Source: UBA2336 sp965227265 (lineage in GTDB: Bacteria > Bacteroidota > Bacteroidia > Cytophagales > Cyclobacteriaceae). Taken from it: a stretch of 64,000 nucleotides of DNA. Positions 63,821-64,000 of the stretch are shown piece after piece. The first letter of the stretch is position 1. Each line of letters starts with the position of its first letter. The notes under the pieces are model-generated. The model had not been told where the DNA came from, searched no databases, and saw only the letters and a program-made list of their open reading frames with translations. The position numbers and the translations under genes are program-made. The stretch is from positions 3,472,001 to 3,536,000 of the forward strand of contig OZ245738.1 in assembly GCA_965227265.1 (NCBI GenBank), read 5' to 3'.

Positions 63821-63827
63821 TACTTTG
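63821..63827 (+). promoter_or_regulatory. promoter-like box (TACTTTG) before the dipeptidase start
   Basis: TACTTTG followed by CA lies 20 bases before the ATG at 63848, close to TAnnTTTG. No -33 box was seen. Weak call. Confidence 0.28.
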
Positions 63828-63847
63828 CACTTGATTAAGATAACCCT

Positions 63848-64000
63848 ATGGTAAAAGAATATATTGGTAAGAATAAGGAGCGGTTTCTCGCTGAATTGTT
63901 TGATCTGCTCAGGATCCCATCTGTAAGTGCTAATAGCAAGCATGCAGGTGATGTTCGCAAGGCCGCTGAATATTTGCTTGAAAAATTAAAAGCTGCTGGT
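63848..64000 (+). CDS. M20 dipeptidase (5' part only)
   Basis: Fifty-one codons to the window end. N-terminus KEYIGKNKERFLAELFDLLRIPSVSANSKH is the conserved start of M20 dipeptidase/ArgE-like peptidases (PSVSA). Promoter-like box 20 bases upstream. The rest is outside the window. Confidence 0.8.
   Translation, partial: MVKEYIGKNKERFLAELFDLLRIPSVSANSKHAGDVRKAAEYLLEKLKAAG

Noticed and set aside
1..64000. CRISPR arrays, phage or transposase genes, toxin-antitoxin or defence clusters
   Set aside because: Looked for spaced direct repeats, integrase or transposase motifs and typical defence domains; none seen.

Overview
The window looks like chromosomal DNA of a gliding, Bacteroidetes-type bacterium, most likely of the Cytophagales. 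Evidence: gliding-motility lipoproteins GldB and GldD; family-typical proteins such as a DUF3667 protein, a FtsX permease with a prefix domain behind PadR, a Y_Y_Y/Reg_prop sensor, SusC-free FucP-type sugar uptake and a long-form IspH; promoter-like TAnnTTTG boxes instead of -35/-10 pairs; and few purine-rich ribosome-binding sites. No tRNA, rRNA, CRISPR array, prophage, transposase or plasmid gene was seen. It reads as a core-genome segment with many short operons and conserved hypothetical proteins.

Layout. 0-5 kb: 3'-truncated ABC permease and its PadR regulator, small membrane and secreted proteins, a Rieske protein, and an exported M20 amidohydrolase. 5-12 kb: two SDR-type oxidoreductases, RlmI-like methyltransferase, HtrA/DegP protease, IspH (with no normal start codon), and a 2H phosphoesterase. 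12-20 kb: YCII/class V aminotransferase pair; mutY-ssb-gldD; divergent HU-TPR-(29-residue basic protein)-RNase E/G. 20-24 kb: PrsW-like protease, methyltransferase, and three thioredoxin-fold proteins. A 342-bp gene-free, divergent, AT-rich gap at 23.2-23.6 kb carries two DnaA-box-like sites and marks a change in the prevailing gene orientation.

24-37 kb: nitronate monooxygenase-like protein, RecG, a kinase-less propeller sensor followed by a soluble PAS histidine kinase, then a tightly packed run dinB-like/dacB/GH3 glucosaminidase/small coiled-coil protein/hutG/hutF, combining peptidoglycan turnover and histidine degradation. 37-48 kb: S9 peptidase, acetyltransferase, sugar MFS transporter, beta-barrel-like protein, a receiver and a histidine kinase that overlap tail to tail, 2OG oxygenase, second DinB protein, acyl-CoA synthetase. 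48-64 kb: DNA polymerase I with a degenerate proofreading site, threonine dehydratase, DUF3667 and HupE-type membrane proteins, gldB-tpiA-prmA, a GMC oxidoreductase with its small subunit, an exported protein of about 1588 residues, and the start of an M20 dipeptidase cut by the window end.

The most notable observations are the missing ispH start codon, the loss of 3'-5' exonuclease carboxylates in PolA, a hairpin joining the tpiA stop to the prmA start, three copies of a ~78-bp imperfect palindrome, a separate 28-bp palindrome, the giant uncharacterised exported protein, and the convergent kinase/receiver overlap. I did not find a clear new defence or mobile system.
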